A stretch of DNA of 52,560 nt from Oscillospiraceae bacterium (GTDB taxonomy: Bacteria > Bacillota > Clostridia > Oscillospirales > Oscillospiraceae): the NCBI GenBank assembly GCA_902793285.1, contig CADBCV010000012.1, positions 1 to 52,560 of the forward strand, read 5' to 3'. The notes below the pieces were generated by a model. The model worked only from the letters and a program-made list of their open reading frames with translations. It was not told where the DNA came from and made no database searches. Shown one piece after another: positions 1-8,077 of this stretch (its first letter is position 1; each line of letters begins with the position of its first letter). The position numbers were made by a program, and so were the translations under genes.

Positions 1-91
1 GAGAAACAGGCTTATTTGACGTGCCTTACATGTGGCCTGCCACAAATTCTACTTATTGCACAAATCCGGCAGGATTTGCCCGCTGAACTGA

Positions 92-445
92 ATAGTTACA
101 GAAATTGTTGAAAACCCCAGCATTTATGAAGCATGGCACACAGCATTATCCTCTGTTTATGCGATCTATTTAATTGTTGACAGGGAAAACGGTAAGCAGT
201 ATGTCGGTTCGGCCTATGGAGAAGGCGGCTTGCTTGGGCGCTGGTCCTGCTATGTGAAAACACACCATGGTAACAACAAGCTTATGAAAGAAGTAATTTG
301 TAACTACCCGGATAGGTATCACAACTTTCAGTTTTCGATCCTGCAGATATTGCCTAAAACCTTAACACCAGAGGAAGTCATCAATACAGAAAGCCGCTAT
401 AAAAGAAAACTGCTTAGTATTGATTTCGGAATGAATGACAACTGA
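92..445 (+). pseudogene. GIY-YIG nuclease-domain protein, 5'-truncated remnant
   Basis: The open frame encodes a C-terminal GIY-YIG nuclease-like domain. The segment AIYLIVDRENGKQYVGSAYG supplies the GIY/YVG pair in a slightly varied form, followed by GRW, the HGNNKLMKE helix and ESRYKRKLLS near the end. A TGA at 89-91 interrupts this frame, and the preceding bases in another frame look like a plausible but unproven continuation, which suggests a frameshift or 5' loss. No start codon with a ribosome binding site is visible upstream, although a TTG at 230 is open. I treat it as a decayed fragment. The rest of the gene may lie outside the window. Confidence 0.6.
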
Positions 446-543
446 TTTACGTAAGCAACCGTCACGCGCGCCGCTGTGCGAAGCAAATAGGCCGGGCTAA
501 AAATTATTAAATATGAAAGCATTGTCCCAATAAAAGCTCGATT

Positions 544-1260
544 TTAAGTCACATTACTGTGGCCCAGAATCCAGATTTTATGCGAGTCCGCTGTGTTTCT
601 CAAAAGGGCTGTGATTGCTGTCAAAATTGCTGCCAGCAGCATGGTCACAGCGGCAAAAAGGACCGCTGCAAGCAGGTAATTCCTGCGTACACCCCCAGCA
701 TTTGTCCGAGCGTATACGGAAGCATGGACCACGGCTTCACCAGTTGCAGCATTTCCTCCATCCCTTCCATCCCGTAAACGAAGGAATAAGGGGTGAATAT
801 CGCAAGAAGCAAAAGGAATGCCGCCGCCAGAATCCAGGTAAGGCCAGCAGCAAATTTGATCAGATACAGTTCTTTCTTTCCGTATCGGCTGCACAACAGA
901 AGCTGATTCATGTTATCTGCCGTTTCTCTGGCATAGACGCCTGACAGTCCGACAGTAGACAGAAGAAAGATAAAGAATCCAAGTACCTGAAAGGCTTTGA
1001 GCAGGTTCGCGGGCCCGCTGTGAAAATGATAAACAAAAGGTTTGGAAACCTGCGCCTCCTGGCTGCGCCAGAATTCCTTTTCTGTTTCTGAGAGTCCCTG
1101 TTTTTCGATTCGCTGCTTCAGTTCCTGCTCACGCAAGGCATAAAACTCTGAACCATCAAAGCGGGTAAGATCACGGTCATAACCGGTCGGTGAATGACAT
1201 CCGGTCAACCGCAATCTTGTTTTTATACTGTTTGGTGATTCTGTCTGCTATTAGTTCCAT
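544..1260 (-). pseudogene. ABC transporter remnant: ATPase start joined to a permease fragment
   Basis: Reading leftwards, a GGAGGAAG ribosome binding site precedes ATG at 1260. The first 20 or so codons (MELIADRITKQYKNKIAVDR) look like the N terminus of an ABC ATPase, ending at a stop at 1177-1179. In another frame, from about 1214 to 645, runs the interior of an ABC-2-type permease: a soluble segment, then membrane spans around FFIFLLSTVGLSGVYA and LTWILAAAFLLLLAIF. Near a run of five C at 692-696 the frame shifts again. The final span (YLLAAVLFAAVTMLLAAILT) continues in the frame ending at 544. A deletion between two adjacent transporter genes plus a frameshift explains this. It is non-functional as it stands. 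Confidence 0.7.
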
Positions 1261-1326
1261 ACCGCTTCCTCCAACGCGCAAATCCATCTGCGTACCCTCA
1301 TTCTGTTATTTTGGCAATCTTTTGCT

Positions 1327-1365
1327 AAAGAGAAAGCCGCTCCGGTTGGAGTGGCTTTCTCTTTT
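1327..1365. terminator. Bidirectional intrinsic terminator
   Basis: A 17-base stem (AAAGAGAAAGCCGCTCC with GGAGTGGCTTTCTCTTT, one mismatch) encloses a four-base loop. A/T runs on both sides let it work on either strand. It lies just downstream of the minus-strand exported-protein gene. Confidence 0.75.
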
Positions 1366-1411
1366 CGCGCCGGGGTTTGTCGATTTTCTGTGCGATCTGC
1401 CGCCGGAGCTG

Positions 1412-3082
1412 TTATTTCATGCCGGCCTTTTCCGCGGCGGCGTGGTACCAGTTTCGCATGATGGCCGAGACGGGCATGGCGTCGTCGCTCCAGAGGGCCT
1501 GATAGAGGGTCTCCCGCCCATCATGGACAAGGCGCACATAGTCGCCCGGGGCGGTGAAGAAGTCAAGGCGCATATCCTCCTCCGGGAAGGCGAGGACGAC
1601 ATACTCCCCGTCCGGGGCCTCCTCGCCTTCCACGACGGAGAAGCCGGATTGGAGCGCGGCCTCCGCCCAGTCGCTGCCGTCGACGAGACCCGCGTCCACA
1701 GGGCCGAACTCGGTGGTGCTGAGCGTCGCCTTCCCGCCGCCCCAGGCCGCGCGGGCGATGAGCATGTCCACCTCGCTGTTGCCGTAGGAGACAAAGTCCA
1801 GGCCGTTCTGCTCCTGGAAGTTCCAAATCGCGGTCTCCACCCACTCGCAGAGCATGGTCCACTGTGCCTGATCCCGGGCCATCTCTTCCGCGGTTTCCCG
1901 CTCATAGCGGACATCGGTGGGGTGCCAGCAGAGGTAATACTGCCCCGCTTCGTCCTTTGCGAAGGCGTAGACGCCGGACATGTCCTGCCCCAAAAGCTCG
2001 CGCAGGCGGGCCCGGTCCACAGCCTCGATGGAGAAGAGCCAGCCGGCCCCCTCGTGCTTCCCGGCCTCAAGGGAGGCGGTCTCCGACACGGTGAAGAGGG
2101 CGCCCTCCGCCGGGGTTTCGACGGTGACAAGATCGTTGTACTTGGGCTTGATTTCGAGCTTCAGGCCGCGGTTTTCATACTCCCCCCAGTGCTGGGACGG
2201 GTACTGGATGGTGACGGGGTCGAGGGCTTCGCCTTCAAGCTGCCAGACTGCGTCCCAGGCGTCTGTCCGGGCGAGGGCAAAGGAAAGCGTGAGAGTTTCA
2301 AAGCCTTTGAGCTCCCGGATCCCCGGCCCGAAGGACACGGCCGCGGCGGCACGCCTGCCGGGGGCGGCATAGGCGGAGAAGTACACTTCCTCGCAGGGAT
2401 TCCCGTCCGCCTCGGCAGAGTTGGCGGTGAGGGCGAGATATCTGTCCGTTTTGTTGTCGAGATAGAGCGTGACCACGGGGCCGCCCCAGTCCTCATAGTC
2501 CTGGGGGCCGAGGGCGACGGTCAGCTCGTCATTGTCGAGAACAACGGTGCCGAGAGAGGCGATGTCCGGGCGCGCCGTCCGCTCGCCGCAGGCGATGACC
2601 ACGGGGTCGGTCGCAAAGCTCGGCCAGGCGTACTGCGACTCCGCGAGCGTGAAGCGCAGCGCGATCTCCTCGAGCGGGAGGAGGCTGAGCCCGGGGAGCT
2701 TCATGAAGCCGAGGGCATAGCGGTGCTGACTTCCGGCGGGGACGGTGACGTCATACTCGTAATCACCGCCGTAATACTCCCCGTCCTCCGTGTAAAAATC
2801 GATGATCCAGACATCGCATGTGACGCCGTTGACCGCGCCGTCGTGCACGCCGAGAAAGGCGTCCTCCGCGCCGCTGTTTTCCACGTCGATCCAGAGGATG
2901 GGGTCCTCGTCCGCGGAGGTGGGGTCCATGGCGAGGCCCGCGGTCGTGATCTTGAGGCCGTCCTTTTCAAAGATGACGCTCCCGTCCGGGGAATATGCTT
3001 CCGCGAAGGCCGCGCCGGATGTGAGCGCCGCAAGGCCCGCGAGCAGAAGGACGGTGAGCAGAAGGGCGATGGTTTTTTTCAT
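1412..3082 (-). CDS. Exported protein of unknown function
   Basis: A 556-residue protein with a clear Sec signal peptide: MKK start, hydrophobic LLLTVLLLAGLAALT, and an AFA-type cleavage site near residue 27. There is no lipobox Cys and no later membrane span, so it is probably secreted or wall-associated. The mature part is acidic and rich in aromatic residues and beta-prone segments. Two similar stretches (around DEDPILWIDVENSG and GGPVVTLYLDNKTDRYLAL) suggest repeated immunoglobulin-like sandwich domains, which is inference. I recognise no catalytic motif. The start is set by GGAGG ten bases upstream. The gene looks monocistronic, with its own promoter and the terminator at 1327-1365. Confidence 0.8.
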   Translation of the reverse strand: MKKTIALLLTVLLLAGLAALTSGAAFAEAYSPDGSVIFEKDGLKITTAGLAMDPTSADEDPILWIDVENSGAEDAFLGVHDGAVNGVTCDVWIIDFYTEDGEYYGGDYEYDVTVPAGSQHRYALGFMKLPGLSLLPLEEIALRFTLAESQYAWPSFATDPVVIACGERTARPDIASLGTVVLDNDELTVALGPQDYEDWGGPVVTLYLDNKTDRYLALTANSAEADGNPCEEVYFSAYAAPGRRAAAAVSFGPGIRELKGFETLTLSFALARTDAWDAVWQLEGEALDPVTIQYPSQHWGEYENRGLKLEIKPKYNDLVTVETPAEGALFTVSETASLEAGKHEGAGWLFSIEAVDRARLRELLGQDMSGVYAFAKDEAGQYYLCWHPTDVRYERETAEEMARDQAQWTMLCEWVETAIWNFQEQNGLDFVSYGNSEVDMLIARAAWGGGKATLSTTEFGPVDAGLVDGSDWAEAALQSGFSVVEGEEAPDGEYVVLAFPEEDMRLDFFTAPGDYVRLVHDGRETLYQALWSDDAMPVSAIMRNWYHAAAEKAGMK

Positions 3083-3117
3083 TGGCTGTTCCTCCGAGTT
3101 TTTTCGTTTGCGGGCCC

Positions 3118-3146
3118 ATTATACCGTTTTTTCGGACCGCCGACAA
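3118..3146 (-). promoter_or_regulatory. Sigma-A-type promoter for the exported-protein gene
   Basis: On the minus strand, TTGTCG (3141-3146) and TATAAT (3118-3123) are separated by 17 bases, about 35 bases upstream of the ATG at 3082. Confidence 0.6.
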
Positions 3147-3172
3147 TATACGGAATTCTGAATAATTCTTAA

Positions 3173-4789
3173 TCACGCTGTCGCGCGGTGCTTGGTGGTC
3201 CACTTGTTCTCGTACATGCTCTTGTCCGCGCGGCGCACCGCGTCGTTTGCCGTCTCGTCCTCCTGCGGGTCGTAGGCCGCCATGCCGCGGGCGACGTCCA
3301 CCTGCTCCCAGACCTCCGCCTCCTCCAGGCGCTTTTGGGCGCACTTCTCGTCGAAGAGGGAGAGGAGCTCCTCCCGGCGCTCATAGTCGTGGTCCGTGAG
3401 CAGGGCCGCAAACTCGTCCCCGCCGATGCGGAAGACGGGGCTGTGGTCAAACACCTCGCAGATGATGGCGGCGGTCTCCTTGAGATACACGTCGCCCTTG
3501 TCGTGGCCGCTCCGGTCGTTGATCTGCTTGAGATTGTTGCAGTCGAAGATGCAGACGGCGAAGGCCGGCGTCTCCCCGGCTTCGATGAGATCCTGCATGT
3601 CCCGGATGTAGATATCGAAGGCGCCCTTGTTGCGCAGGGAGGTGAGCGCGTCGGCATAGGCGAGATCGTTCAGGTCGCTGATATACGTCTTCAGATGGGC
3701 GGTAACGGTTTTGAAGGTGCGGGTGAGGATACCGACCTCGTCCCTGCCGTCGTAGTCGAGGTCGATGTCATAGCTTCCCCTGTCGATCTGCTCCGCCGCG
3801 GCGGTCAGCTCACGCAGGGGCTTTGTGATGCGGCCCGTGAAGGTCATGATGACGGCGGCAAAGGCCACAAGGAGCACGGTAAAGGTCAGGTCGATGATCC
3901 GGCTCCAGCGCTGCCATTCGGCGTTGATCTCCCGGACGGGGACCGTGACGTTGAGGTGCATCCCGTTTTTCAGCGGCAGCCACACCGCCTGCTTTTCCAC
4001 GCCCTCGTAGGTATAGCGGATGAACTTCTCCCCGCTCAGAAGCCCCGCGGGAACCGTGGGCTGCACGGCCATGGTCGTCACGTCCATGCGCGGGTGGTAG
4101 ATGAGCTTCCCCTCCGCGTCGTTGAGGAAGGCGTAGCCGCTTTCATAGAGGGTGATATGATTGATCTCCTCCGCCATGGTGGAGTAGTCGATCTCAATGC
4201 CGATCACGCCGACGAAGCGGCCCCGGAAGTAGATGGGGACATTGTAGGAGATGACGCGGGCGTTGAGATTGTCTGTGATGTACGGCGGGAGCCACACGGC
4301 CTTCCCCGTCGCCTTCGGGACTGTGTACCAGACGAGGTTTGATGTATCCGCCGTATCGTAGAGGGTGATGTCCGTCACCTCATGGGGCAGGAACTCCTCC
4401 CCGTCCATGTTGACGTACCAGAAGCCCTTCACGTTCTCCGACACCGTGGGGTCGATGCGGTAGTAATAGGTCAGCACCCCGTAGGTCCGGTAGCTCAGCT
4501 TTCTGAAAAAGCCGCTCACACGGTTGAGGTGGGCCTGGAGGCTCTCATCGTCCAGCCCGCTCAGATCAGACTCGGTATAGGCGGCGACCATCTCCACGGA
4601 CTGTGCCACGCTCTCAAAATAGTGGTCCAGGTTTTTCTCCCCGGTCTCACACAGGAGCAGGAGGGTCTGCTCGGCGCTGCGCGTGCCGATATTACGGATG
4701 GCGGCGCTGCCGAGCCCCGCCGCGGCAGCCATGGCGATCACAATGACGCAGAGCGTGACCGCCGTGATTTTTGTTTTGATTGAGTGCAT
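3173..4789 (-). CDS. Membrane diguanylate cyclase (Cache-HAMP-GGDEF)
   Basis: A 538-residue sensor that should make cyclic di-GMP from two GTP. Order: membrane span about 8-30; extracellular double-Cache-like sensor about 31-297 (YRIDPTVSENVKGFWYVNMD, GVIGIEIDYSTMAEEI); second span about 298-318; HAMP about 319-370; GGDEF domain about 375-538. The active-site motif RIGGDEF (GGDEF at 456-460) and the metal-binding Asp of CIFDCNNLKQIND are intact. The RxxD product-inhibition site expected before GGDEF is missing; the equivalent residues read DHSP. The start at 4789 is chosen because AAGGAGATTCC precedes that ATG. An in-frame extension to 4873 has no ribosome binding site. No EAL domain is fused, and no c-di-GMP gene is adjacent. 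Confidence 0.9.
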   Translation of the reverse strand: MHSIKTKITAVTLCVIVIAMAAAAGLGSAAIRNIGTRSAEQTLLLLCETGEKNLDHYFESVAQSVEMVAAYTESDLSGLDDESLQAHLNRVSGFFRKLSYRTYGVLTYYYRIDPTVSENVKGFWYVNMDGEEFLPHEVTDITLYDTADTSNLVWYTVPKATGKAVWLPPYITDNLNARVISYNVPIYFRGRFVGVIGIEIDYSTMAEEINHITLYESGYAFLNDAEGKLIYHPRMDVTTMAVQPTVPAGLLSGEKFIRYTYEGVEKQAVWLPLKNGMHLNVTVPVREINAEWQRWSRIIDLTFTVLLVAFAAVIMTFTGRITKPLRELTAAAEQIDRGSYDIDLDYDGRDEVGILTRTFKTVTAHLKTYISDLNDLAYADALTSLRNKGAFDIYIRDMQDLIEAGETPAFAVCIFDCNNLKQINDRSGHDKGDVYLKETAAIICEVFDHSPVFRIGGDEFAALLTDHDYERREELLSLFDEKCAQKRLEEAEVWEQVDVARGMAAYDPQEDETANDAVRRADKSMYENKWTTKHRATA

Positions 4790-4886
4790 GGAATCTCCTT
4801 CTTTCCTCTCGTTATGAAGGGATATTTCCATTCTCATATATACCACAGCTTGTAGGGAATTACCATCCCCCAATCGCAGATTGCGG

Positions 4887-4925
4887 CAAAAAATCCCACC
4901 GTTTTGAAAGGAAAACGGTGGGATT
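4887..4925 (-). terminator. Intrinsic terminator after the sigma/membrane-partner pair
   Basis: A perfect 14-base stem (AATCCCACCGTTTT with AAAACGGTGGGATT) with a six-base loop, followed by a T run when read on the minus strand. It sits directly downstream of the gene ending at 4944. Confidence 0.8.
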
Positions 4926-4943
4926 CTCTGTGAACGCTCTATA

Positions 4944-5861
4944 TCACCCGACGGCGTGGACGGTTCCGAGCATCAGCGTCACGAAGCCGGGGAACTGATG
5001 GAGCTGGATATACATGGGCGCGCCCGGCTGATCCCCCTCGAAGAAGACCGTGAGATAGTAATTTTCTCCGGGGTGGCTGTTCGTCATATCCTTGAGGAGG
5101 GTGTCGGGATCGGCGGGGGGCTGGGGCTCGTCAAAATACATGGGATCTACGGTCTCCGCGAGGCGATAGCCCGTGAAGCCCCAATACTGTGCCAGCAGCT
5201 CGCAGAAGCGGCCCACCGTCATATCCGCGGGGAAGATGTCTTCAAAATTGTTGTAGAAATACATGGGCTCCCGGTCGACGCTCCCGGCCTCCGGATGCTG
5301 GGGGTCGATGGGCTCTTTTCGGGGAGTCACCCACACGGGCTCGTCGTCCTCGTCCGCCATGGCGTCGATGGAGGCCGCCACGATCTTGCCGGATAGAGTG
5401 TCGATGCTGAGATTGCAGCCGTATTTGTGCCGTTCAACCTGCTCCGCGCCTTCCTTCACGCGGATCGGCCCCACATACCAGCGCACGTCATAGTGGTGCG
5501 GGAAGAGACGACCGTACCAGCTCCTGCTGCCCTGCTGTGCCTGAATCTCATAGATCGCGCGGGGCTCCCCATCGAAGGAGACCGCCGGGTTCAGAAGGCC
5601 AAGCTCCTTCCAGCGCTCGATCTCCTGCAGCGCTACGCGCTGCGCCGCCTCGGGCGTGCCCACCGCCTGATTCACCGCATAGGCTGCGGCGCCCAGGGCC
5701 AGTACCAGAACCGCCGCAAGGGCGAGGGTGACGATGCGTTTCTTCTTCATATATCCGATCCTTTCCGAAGGACCCGCTGTATGGGCAGCCGGGCGGTACG
5801 CCTCCGCGACATAGCGGTCGTCAATCGCGCCGAGCGCCTTTGACAACAGTTCCCGTTTCAT
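4944..5861 (-). CDS. Single-span membrane protein, likely partner of the ECF sigma factor
   Basis: A 305-residue protein with a short cytoplasmic N terminus (about 40 residues), one membrane span (RIVTLALAAVLVLALGAAAYAV, about 42-64) and a large extracytoplasmic domain. Its ATG overlaps the stop of the sigma-factor gene by four bases, so the two are translationally coupled. Topology and position match an anti-sigma factor or sigma-associated membrane sensor, but no ZAS-type His-x3-Cys-x2-Cys motif is visible and the N-terminal tail is short for sigma binding. The outer domain, rich in acidic and aromatic residues, resembles no family I can name. Role by context only. Confidence 0.75.
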   Translation of the reverse strand: MKRELLSKALGAIDDRYVAEAYRPAAHTAGPSERIGYMKKKRIVTLALAAVLVLALGAAAYAVNQAVGTPEAAQRVALQEIERWKELGLLNPAVSFDGEPRAIYEIQAQQGSRSWYGRLFPHHYDVRWYVGPIRVKEGAEQVERHKYGCNLSIDTLSGKIVAASIDAMADEDDEPVWVTPRKEPIDPQHPEAGSVDREPMYFYNNFEDIFPADMTVGRFCELLAQYWGFTGYRLAETVDPMYFDEPQPPADPDTLLKDMTNSHPGENYYLTVFFEGDQPGAPMYIQLHQFPGFVTLMLGTVHAVG

Positions 5862-6415
5862 ACCGGATAGCCCTCCTTCTCCAATGTTTTTTTGAGCTTT
5901 CCCCTGAGTCGGAAGAGCCGGACCGAGACGCGGTTTGCGCTCTCCCCCCGCTCGGCCGCGAGCTCCGCGACGGAGTCCGCGTAAAAATAGCGCCGCACGA
6001 AGAGGACGCGGTCCTCCCGGCGGAGACCTGCGAGAAAACGGTCGATGGCGGCGGTGAGCTCCTTCGCCTCCGTCTCCGTCTCCACATCCGCCGCGGCGGG
6101 GATAGATTCCTCGAGTTCGTCCAGGATGAGGTCATAGGCTCCGTTTCGCTTCGCGGCCCTGTTCGCATGGTAGCGGTTCACCGCAAAATTGCGGGCGATT
6201 TTGCACACATAGCTCACGAGCGGGTCCGGGCGCTGCGGCGGGATGCTGTTCCAGCAGCCGAGGTATGTATCGTTCACGCACTCCTCCACATCCAGCGGGT
6301 CGCCCAGAATGTTCGCGGCGGTTTTGGTCACGGTATGGCCGTATTTTCTCTCCAGCTCCTCAAGGGCCCGTTCCGAACGTGCGAAGAAGAGGCCGATGAT
6401 CGTACTGTCTTCCAA
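5858..6415 (-). CDS. ECF-type RNA polymerase sigma factor
   Basis: A sigma-70 family factor of about 185 residues. The region 2 helices (DVEECVNDTYLGCWNSIPP) are followed by an acidic linker and a region 4 helix-turn-helix (SVAELAAERGESANRVSVRL, then RLRGKLKKTLEKEG). Length and two-domain layout are typical of extracytoplasmic-function sigma factors, which redirect RNA polymerase to a small regulon. I place the start at TTG 6415 because AAAGGAAG lies eight bases upstream and the protein then begins MEDSTIIGLFFARSE, a usual N terminus in this group. An in-frame GTG at 6439 is the alternative. The downstream membrane-protein gene overlaps by four bases and may control its activity. Confidence 0.88.
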   Translation of the reverse strand: MEDSTIIGLFFARSERALEELERKYGHTVTKTAANILGDPLDVEECVNDTYLGCWNSIPPQRPDPLVSYVCKIARNFAVNRYHANRAAKRNGAYDLILDELEESIPAAADVETETEAKELTAAIDRFLAGLRREDRVLFVRRYFYADSVAELAAERGESANRVSVRLFRLRGKLKKTLEKEGYPV

Positions 6416-6496
6416 GCGTGTCACTTCCTTTCGCCTCACCCTGTAACACAGGATTTCGGCGCGGATCTTACATGGCTTTGGGAAAAAATTGATCTC

Positions 6497-7447
6497 TTAT
6501 TTCTCTCGGCGTTCTGTTTCCAGAAGGCGGAGGACCTGGTCCCGGCTTTGGAGGGCCGTGCCCGCGCCGACCGCGCTCGCACAGATGGCCCCGCAGGCGT
6601 TGGCAAAGCGCAGCGCGTCAGGCTCCGGGGCCCCGCGTAGGAGCTCGGCGGCGAAGCCCGCGACGAAATTGTCCCCCGCCCCGGTGGCGTCCACCGCGCG
6701 GACATTGCAGGCGGGGAGACGGATCTCCGCCCCGGCGTTTTTGAAGTAGCAGCCTGCGGCCCCGAGCTTGATGACCACATTTTTGATGCCATAGCGCAGG
6801 AAAACATCCGCCATGTCCTCGGGCCTGTCCTTGCCGGAATAATAGCGCGCCTCGTCCTCGTTCGGGGTGATGCAGTCGATGAGCGGCAGGCACTCGCGCA
6901 GATCCTCCAGCGTGAGAGAGCGGAAGTTCGGCAGCTTCGTGTCCGCGAAGACAAGTTCACCCGCGGCTTTCGCGGCCTCCAGAACGGCGGCGATGATCGC
7001 GGGATCGTCAAACGGCGCGCGAAAGAGCGAGCCCAGGATGAGCGCCCTCGCGTCGGTAAAGCGCGCCGTGTCCCGCTCCGGGTGGAAGTTATGCCGGTGC
7101 GCGCCGTTGGTGATGGATTTGCGCGTCCCGTCGGCGTTGACGAACATGGTGGTGACGGGCGTCGTGTGCGCCCCGTCGCGCAGGACACGGCCCGTGTCCA
7201 CCCCGCAGCGGCGCAGGGCGGAGACGATCATCTCCCCCGCCTCGTCCGTACCGAGTGAGCAGAGGATGCCCGTGCGCGCGCCGAGCTTTGCGGCGGCCAT
7301 GGCCTCGTTCACGGCTTCGCCCCCCACGTTCAGGGAGCCGGATTCCGCGCGAAAGCCGGAGGCCGAGACGGGGTTTGGGTCAAAGCCGCGGATGATCGAG
7401 TCCACCAGTGCCGTGCCGATGCAGATGAGATCGAAGCTGCGCTCCAT
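6497..7447 (-). CDS. PfkB-family carbohydrate kinase
   Basis: A 316-residue ribokinase-fold kinase, close to the family's usual length of about 300. The first PfkB signature region is GGEAVNEAMAAAKLGA (about 42-57). The second, DATGAGDNFVAGF (about 253-265), contains the GAGD anion hole and catalytic Asp. Such enzymes phosphorylate a sugar or nucleoside hydroxyl with ATP. The substrate cannot be told from sequence; the ITPNEDEARYYSGK segment is typical of sugar or ketoacid-sugar kinases. AGGAGGC precedes the ATG. No sugar transporter or isomerase is adjacent, which leaves the pathway open. Confidence 0.88.
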   Translation of the reverse strand: MERSFDLICIGTALVDSIIRGFDPNPVSASGFRAESGSLNVGGEAVNEAMAAAKLGARTGILCSLGTDEAGEMIVSALRRCGVDTGRVLRDGAHTTPVTTMFVNADGTRKSITNGAHRHNFHPERDTARFTDARALILGSLFRAPFDDPAIIAAVLEAAKAAGELVFADTKLPNFRSLTLEDLRECLPLIDCITPNEDEARYYSGKDRPEDMADVFLRYGIKNVVIKLGAAGCYFKNAGAEIRLPACNVRAVDATGAGDNFVAGFAAELLRGAPEPDALRFANACGAICASAVGAGTALQSRDQVLRLLETERREK

Positions 7448-7490
7448 GTGAAAATGCCTCCTGTAACAGTTTTTTCAAGCAGAAATTTGC

Positions 7491-7528
7491 AAAATAATAG
7501 CTCCGCCGAATGGCGGAGCTATTATTTT
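7491..7528 (-). terminator. Terminator of the tRNA-Glu/Met unit
   Basis: A perfect 17-base stem (AAAATAATAGCTCCGCC with its complement) with loop GAAT, immediately 3' of tRNA-Glu on the minus strand. Its outer base touches the CCA end. Confidence 0.75.
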
Positions 7529-7602
7529 GGTGACCCGTACGGGACTCGAACCCATGTTACCGCCGTGAAAGGGCGGTGTCTTAACCACTTGACCAACGGG
7601 CC
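7528..7602 (-). tRNA. tRNA-Glu (TTC)
   Basis: Seventy-five bases including an encoded CCA. Acceptor arms GGCCCGT and ACGGGTC pair with one G-U. The anticodon loop CTTTCAC gives UUC. The T loop is GGTTCGAGTCC. Confidence 0.93.
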
Positions 7603-7635
7603 TAATAAAGGCGCAGCGTGGTTGCTGCGCCTTAC

Positions 7636-7712
7636 TGGTAGCGGCACCTGGATTCGAACCGGGGACACTTCGGGTATGAACCGAATGCTCTGGCCAACTG
7701 AGCTATGCCGCC
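7636..7712 (-). tRNA. tRNA-Met (CAT), elongator type
   Basis: Seventy-seven bases including an encoded CCA. The acceptor GGCGGCA pairs with TGCCGCT, and the anticodon loop reads TTCATAC. The fully paired first base pair and the lack of three G-C pairs in the anticodon stem argue for the elongator rather than the initiator form. Co-oriented with tRNA-Glu 33 bases downstream; probably one transcript. Confidence 0.9.
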
Positions 7713-7848
7713 ATTTGAACAGCAAGAGAAATATACCAGATTCGCGCCCGCTTGTCAACACCCAAGACGCCTCTTTTCCCGATTTTTTCATTTTGCGAAA
7801 AATAATACTTGAAATTGGGAAATACCTGTGGTAATATATACGGGCTAT

Positions 7849-7925
7849 GGAGGGTTAGCTCAGCTGGTTAGAGCGTCCGCCTCACACGCGGAAGGTCGAC
7901 GGTTCGAGTCCGCCACTCTCCACCA
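7849..7925 (+). tRNA. tRNA-Val (CAC)
   Basis: Seventy-seven bases including an encoded CCA. The acceptor GGAGGGT pairs with ACTCTCC (one G-U). The anticodon loop CTCACAC gives CAC. The D loop has AGCTCAGCTGG and the T loop GGTTCGAGTCC. A terminator follows at once. Confidence 0.92.
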
Positions 7926-7966
7926 AAGAGGAAAGCCACCGCACAAAAGCGGTGGCTTTCCTCTTT
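7925..7966 (+). terminator. Terminator of tRNA-Val
   Basis: A perfect 18-base stem (AAAGAGGAAAGCCACCGC and its complement) with loop ACAAAA, ending in CTTT. It begins at the last base of the tRNA. Confidence 0.8.
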
Positions 7967-8053
7967 GATATAAGGTGCGGACGAGAAGGGCGCGGGAGTG
8001 AATGACCTGCCGGGGGCAGGTCAGAGCCGCGCCCCGGCCCGCCCGCAGGCGGG

Positions 8054-8074
8054 CGAGTCCGCCACTGTCCACCA
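8054..8074 (+). repeat. Copy of a tRNA 3' end (T arm to CCA)
   Basis: Twenty-one bases (CGAGTCCGCCACTGTCCACC plus A) repeat the 3' end of tRNA-Val at 7905-7925 with one mismatch. No D arm or anticodon arm is recognisable in the GC-rich, hairpin-forming bases before it. It could be a decayed second tRNA or an attachment-site scar. Confidence 0.6.
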
Positions 8075-8077
8075 TAG

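Noticed and set aside
1190-3172. A 660-codon plus-strand frame opposite the exported-protein gene
   Set aside because: The minus-strand gene has a promoter, ribosome site, signal peptide and terminator; the plus frame has none.
7448-7834. A plus-strand frame of 128 codons across the tRNA region
   Set aside because: It reads through tRNA-Glu and tRNA-Met on the opposite strand; the apparent peptides are tRNA translations.
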